From assembly GCF_001854865.1 (NCBI RefSeq), contig NZ_MDDW01000001.1, forward strand, positions 472,069 through 479,039: 6,971 nt of DNA. Direction: 5' to 3'. The stretch is from Rhizobium sp. LCM 4573 (GTDB lineage Bacteria > Pseudomonadota > Alphaproteobacteria > Rhizobiales > Rhizobiaceae). The position numbers were made by a program, and so were the translations under genes. Each line of letters begins with the position of its first letter. Position 1 is the stretch's first letter. Shown here in pieces: positions 4,243-6,971 of this stretch. The notes under the pieces were generated by a model. It had not been told where the DNA came from. It saw only the letters and a list, made by a program, of their open reading frames with translations, and ran no database searches.

Positions 4243-5015
4243 AGAACCCCACGGAAACCAAGAGCGAAACCGCTAAACCGGAAGCGAGCGGAACGAAAAA
4301 GGCTAACGGAAAGCTGAAGATCGCCGCCATGGGCGACCTGCATATCAAGGAACATGGCGGCAATTCCTACAAGGAGCTCTTCAGCGAAATCTCGCAGGCC
4401 GCCGACATTCTCGTTCTGACCGGCGATCTCACCGATCTCGGCAAGCCGAAGGAGGCGGAAATGCTTGCCGCCGATCTGCGCTCCTGCTCGATCCCCGTGG
4501 TGGGCGTGCTCGGCAACCACGATTACGAATGCGGCCATGTCGATGAAGTGACGGCGATCATCAAGGATGCCGGCATGCACCTTCTCGAAGGACAGGCCGT
4601 GGAAATCAACGGCGTCGGCTTTGCCGGCGTGAAGGGTTTCGCCGGCGGCTTCGGCCGCCACATGCTGGGGTCCTTCGGCGAACCGGCCATCAAGGCCATG
4701 GTGGCGGAAAGCGTCGAAGAGACCATGCGACTTGAAAACGCGCTCCGGCAGGTGCGCTCCGAGCGCGCCATGGTGGTTCTGCATTACGCGCCGATCGTCG
4801 AGACGGTGGAGGGCGAACCCAAGGAAATCTACTGCTTTCTAGGTTCCTCGCGGCTTGCCGAAACCATCGATCGGTTCCCCGTATCGGCCGTGGTGCACGG
4901 CCATGCTCATCGCGGCAAATATGCCGGCAAGACGCCTGGCGGAGCACCCGTCTACAACGTCGCCTCGCATGTGGAGAAACCGACCGGCAAGCCCTATGCG
5001 CTGATCGAGTTGTAG
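4239..5015 (+). CDS. Calcineurin-like metallophosphoesterase
   Basis: A 258-residue protein with all metallophosphoesterase signature blocks in order: D33-L-H35, G62-D63-x2-D66, G92-N93-H94-D95, H182 (LHYAP), and G221-H222-A223-H224. A complete dinuclear metal site is therefore expected. The first 25 residues are rich in Lys, Thr, Glu and Pro and are probably a disordered tail; there is no signal peptide, so it is cytoplasmic. ATG 4239 overlaps the NTase stop (ATGA), with GGAAGGA (4224-4230) 8 bases upstream, indicating translational coupling. The substrate (phosphodiester, nucleotide or phosphoprotein) cannot be read from sequence. The coupling suggests it acts on, or counteracts, the product of the nucleotidyltransferase. 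Confidence 0.9.
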   Translation: MKNPTETKSETAKPEASGTKKANGKLKIAAMGDLHIKEHGGNSYKELFSEISQAADILVLTGDLTDLGKPKEAEMLAADLRSCSIPVVGVLGNHDYECGHVDEVTAIIKDAGMHLLEGQAVEINGVGFAGVKGFAGGFGRHMLGSFGEPAIKAMVAESVEETMRLENALRQVRSERAMVVLHYAPIVETVEGEPKEIYCFLGSSRLAETIDRFPVSAVVHGHAHRGKYAGKTPGGAPVYNVASHVEKPTGKPYALIEL

Positions 5016-5028
5016 CTGTCGCTTAACG

Positions 5029-5156
5029 CCCCCTCACCCCGCCTCCGCTTCGCTCGGCGGCCCTCTCCCCAAGGGAAGAGGAGAGCGGCGACGGTGCGGC
5101 ATGCTCCTACCTTCTCCCCTCAGGGAGAAGGTGGTCCAAAGGACCGGATGAGGGGG
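5029..5156. repeat. Palindromic intergenic repeat element (rhizobial REP/RIME-like)
   Basis: The element is bounded by CCCCCTCA (5029-5036) and TGAGGGGG (5149-5156). Inside are three stem-loops: CCTCT-C-CCC/GGG-A-AGAGG (5062-5081, one mismatch), CCTTCTCCC/GGGAGAAGG (5110-5131, perfect 9 bp, 4-base loop) and GGTCC/GGACC (5133-5145). This composition resembles abundant non-coding palindromic repeats of Rhizobiaceae and Brucella genomes. It fills the gap between convergent genes and ends one base before the E3 stop codon, so it probably also terminates both transcripts. Confidence 0.75.
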
Positions 5157-5157
5157 G

Positions 5158-6555
5158 TCACATATGCAACGCGTGCCCCAAACTCTTCAGCGCCGCCTCG
5201 GCAAATGCCTCCGATTGGGTCGGATGCGCATGGATCGTACCGGCGATGTCCTCCAGCCGCGCGCCCATCTCGATGGCCAGCGAGAAGGCCGCAGAAAGTT
5301 CCGAAACGCCGGCACCCACGGCCTGGATGCCGAGAACCAGATGGTTATCCGCCCGCGCCACGACGCGCACGAAACCGTCCTCGGAGCCCAGCGTCATGGC
5401 GCGACCATTGGCGGTGAACGGGAACTGACCGATCTTGACCTCGCGGCCATCCTCCCTCGCCGCCTCCGGCGAGAGCCCCACCGAGACGATTTCGGGATCG
5501 GTGAAGCAGACGGCGGGGATCGCCCGCTTATCCCAGCTCCGGCGATTGCCCGCGACGATTTCCGCCACCATCTCGCCCTGCGCCATGGCCCTGTGCGCCA
5601 ACATCGGCTCGCCGGTCACGTCGCCGATCGCGTAAATGCCCCGCATGGAGGTACGGCACTGATCGTCGATCTTAAGGAACCGGCCGTCCAGATCGAGTTC
5701 CAGCTCCTCGCGGCCCCAGCCTTCGGTGACCGGCTTGCGCCCCACGGTCACAAGCACCTTGTCGGCCGCGATGCGTTTTTCCTGCCCATCTCCGTTCTCG
5801 GCCAGCAGGGCTTCTCCATTGGAAGACAGCCCCTTCACTTTCGTGCCCGTAAAAACCTCGATGCCGAGGGCGGCAAGCCGCCTGGCGACCGGCTGGGTGA
5901 GCTGCGCATCATAAAGCGGCAGGATGCGGTCGAGCGCCTCCACGATCGTCACCTTCGCGCCGAGCTTGGCAAAGGCGATGCCGAGTTCGAGGCCGATATA
6001 GCCGGCGCCGACCACCGCCAGCCTCTGCGGCACCTCCCTGAGCGACAGCGCCTCCGTGGACGAGATCACCCTGCCGCCGAAAGGCAATGCCGGCAGTTCG
6101 ACCGGCGCCGAACCGGTGGCGATCACGATGTTTTCAGCCCGGATGACCTGCTGGCCGGTTTCGGTTTCCACCTCCACGGTCTTGCCATCGCGGAACTTCG
6201 CGCGGCCCATGACGATCTTCACACCCGCCTTCTTCAAGAGGTTCGTAACCCCCATGGTCAGGCGGCCGGTGATGCCGTCCTTCCAGGCCATGGTCTTCGC
6301 CAGATCGATCGACGGGCTTTCCGCCTTGATACCCATGGCGGTCCGGCCGGCGGCCATGGCCACAGTCCGTGCGTAATCATCCGCCGCATGGATGATCGCC
6401 TTGGAGGGAATGCAGCCGATGTTGAGGCAGGTGCCGCCGGGCTTGGCCATTTCCACGATGACCGTATCGACCCCGAGCTGGCCGGCCCGGATGGCGCATA
6501 CGTAACCGCCCGGACCGGCACCGATGACGAGGAGCTTGCAGGTGATTTCCTTCAT
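5158..6555 (-). CDS. lpdA: Dihydrolipoyl dehydrogenase (E3) of the branched-chain 2-oxoacid dehydrogenase complex
   Basis: A 465-residue FAD-dependent disulfide oxidoreductase that reoxidises dihydrolipoamide on E2 and reduces NAD. The FAD-binding GAGPGG is at 12-17 and the redox disulfide is C43-x4-C48 in [20 protein letters not shown] is at 146-151, the NAD-binding GAGYIG at 183-188 and the second FAD motif AIGDV at 309-313. The dimer-interface catalytic pair is H444 and E449 in HAHPTQSE, so the enzyme looks fully active. The gene follows the E2 gene on the same strand, in the usual bkdA1-bkdA2-bkdB-lpd order, so it is most likely the branched-chain-specific E3 (often called lpdV). The start ATG (complement 6553-6555) has GAGGTGAG upstream. 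The 114-base gap to E2 is filled by palindromes. Confidence 0.95.
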   Translation of the reverse strand: MKEITCKLLVIGAGPGGYVCAIRAGQLGVDTVIVEMAKPGGTCLNIGCIPSKAIIHAADDYARTVAMAAGRTAMGIKAESPSIDLAKTMAWKDGITGRLTMGVTNLLKKAGVKIVMGRAKFRDGKTVEVETETGQQVIRAENIVIATGSAPVELPALPFGGRVISSTEALSLREVPQRLAVVGAGYIGLELGIAFAKLGAKVTIVEALDRILPLYDAQLTQPVARRLAALGIEVFTGTKVKGLSSNGEALLAENGDGQEKRIAADKVLVTVGRKPVTEGWGREELELDLDGRFLKIDDQCRTSMRGIYAIGDVTGEPMLAHRAMAQGEMVAEIVAGNRRSWDKRAIPAVCFTDPEIVSVGLSPEAAREDGREVKIGQFPFTANGRAMTLGSEDGFVRVVARADNHLVLGIQAVGAGVSELSAAFSLAIEMGARLEDIAGTIHAHPTQSEAFAEAALKSLGHALHM

Positions 6556-6576
6556 CTTATTCTCTCACCTCATTCA

Positions 6577-6617
6577 TAGAGCGCCGTGCATCCTCCGGAT
6601 GCACAAAGGACGCTCTA
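6577..6617. repeat. Palindromic repeat module A in the bkdB-lpd spacer
   Basis: Outer arms TAGAGCG (6577-6583) and CGCTCTA (6611-6617) enclose a perfect inner stem, GTGCATCC (6586-6593) with GGATGCAC (6597-6604) and a TCC loop. The layout recalls a dispersed intergenic repeat common in Rhizobium/Agrobacterium genomes. It lies 5' of the E3 ribosome site on the minus-strand transcript. Confidence 0.65.
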
Positions 6618-6626
6618 CCTTTTGAA

Positions 6627-6680
6627 TCAGCGAATAGTGCTTTCCGAAAATCGGAACCGATTTTCGGGCCTATTCGCTGA
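6627..6680. repeat. Palindromic repeat module B overlapping the bkdB stop codon
   Basis: Outer arms TCAGCGAATAG (6627-6637) and CTATTCGCTGA (6670-6680) are perfect 11-bp inverted copies. They enclose a second perfect 11-bp pair, CCGAAAATCGG (6644-6654) and CCGATTTTCGG (6657-6667), with a 2-base loop. The outer right arm contains the last codons and TAG of the E2 gene. As RNA this is a very stable stem of 22 pairs interrupted by a bulge. Confidence 0.75.
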
Positions 6681-6971
6681 CGAAGATCAGCGCAGGCGTT
6701 TCCAGAAGCGCCTTGAGACGCTGAACGAAGGTCGCCGCATCCCAGCCGTCGATCACCCGGTGATCGAAGCTGGACGAAAGGTTCATCATCTTGCGCGGCA
6801 CGAACTGCGTTCCATCCCAGTGGGGCCGGATTGCCATCTTGTTGACGCCGATGATCGCCACTTCCGGATGGTTGATGACCGGCGTAGAGACGATACCGCC
6901 CATGGCACCGAGCGAGCTGATGGTGATGGTGGAGCCGGAAAGCTCCTCGCGCAGCGCCGTGCCGTTCTTGG
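6670..6971 (-). CDS. bkdB: C-terminal part of branched-chain 2-oxoacid dehydrogenase E2 (lipoamide acyltransferase), cut by window edge
   Basis: The last 99 residues of an E2 acyltransferase; the lipoyl, subunit-binding and early catalytic regions lie beyond the window. The visible part has the E2 catalytic-domain signatures GSTITISSLGAMGGIVSTPV, NHPEVAIIGVNKM and MNLSSSFDHRVIDGWDAA. In the last of these, His and Asp of DHRVIDG are the acyltransfer residues. The wording STPVINHPEVAIIGVNK and FDHRVIDGWDAA resembles the branched-chain E2 rather than pyruvate or 2-oxoglutarate E2, which is the basis for the bkdB call. It lies directly upstream of E3 on the same strand. The C-terminus ends IFVSE, and its final codons and TAG belong to an inverted repeat (6627-6680), so the native tail may have been replaced by a repeat insertion. 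Confidence 0.88.
   Translation of the reverse strand, partial: KNGTALREELSGSTITISSLGAMGGIVSTPVINHPEVAIIGVNKMAIRPHWDGTQFVPRKMMNLSSSFDHRVIDGWDAATFVQRLKALLETPALIFVSE

Noticed and set aside
5164..6579. Long plus-strand open frame (471 codons) opposite the E3 gene
   Set aside because: Antisense of a full-length dihydrolipoyl dehydrogenase with all motifs; the His/Arg/Gly-rich translation is typical of a GC-rich shadow.
1..6971. CRISPR array, tRNA, rRNA, transposase or phage genes
   Set aside because: No regularly spaced direct repeats, no tRNA cloverleaf or rRNA segments recognised, and no integrase/transposase motifs in any convincing reading frame.

Overview
The window is GC-rich, gene-dense DNA with strong third-codon GC bias. 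Its gene content (an IsdG-type heme oxygenase next to HutX, a DUF3008 protein, a bkd operon tail), EcfG-type promoter signatures and intergenic palindromic repeats all point to an alphaproteobacterium of the Rhizobiales, most likely Rhizobiaceae (Rhizobium/Agrobacterium/Shinella-like). The genus cannot be fixed from this sequence alone.

Layout. (1) 1-1113: a heme/iron locus. A minus-strand gene, of which only a signal-peptide-like start is visible, diverges from a plus-strand pair: an IsdG/HmuQ-type heme-degrading monooxygenase and the cytosolic heme carrier HutX. The shared 164-bp promoter region holds a palindrome resembling the RirA iron-responsive box and two abutting hairpins. (2) 1114-1250: convergent intergenic region made of inverted repeats. 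(3) 1251-5015: what looks like a general-stress-response island. On the minus strand are a 76-aa unknown protein, a flavodoxin-fold protein with a cysteine cluster, and a DUF3008 small basic protein. On the plus strand are a very acidic small ORF, then a translationally coupled nucleotidyltransferase-metallophosphoesterase pair. Four sites matching the alphaproteobacterial EcfG/RpoE2 promoter (GGAAC-N16/17-nGTT) lie within about 700 bp, each correctly oriented in front of one of these transcription units. Two of them are divergent, and their -35 elements form the arms of one perfect palindrome. (4) 5029-5156: a rhizobial-type palindromic intergenic repeat between convergent genes. (5) 5158-6971: minus-strand end of a branched-chain 2-oxoacid dehydrogenase operon, with the E2 C-terminus (bkdB) followed by E3 (dihydrolipoyl dehydrogenase). 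Their spacer is filled by two palindromic repeat modules, one of which supplies the last codons of E2.

How it works together. The left end handles heme delivery and opening under iron control. The right end makes acyl-CoA from branched-chain keto acids. The middle is the least described part: a compact set of small stress proteins, a flavoprotein and an NTase/phosphoesterase pair that appear to be co-regulated by the PhyR-NepR-EcfG general stress pathway. That regulatory reading comes from promoter motifs read by eye and is an inference.
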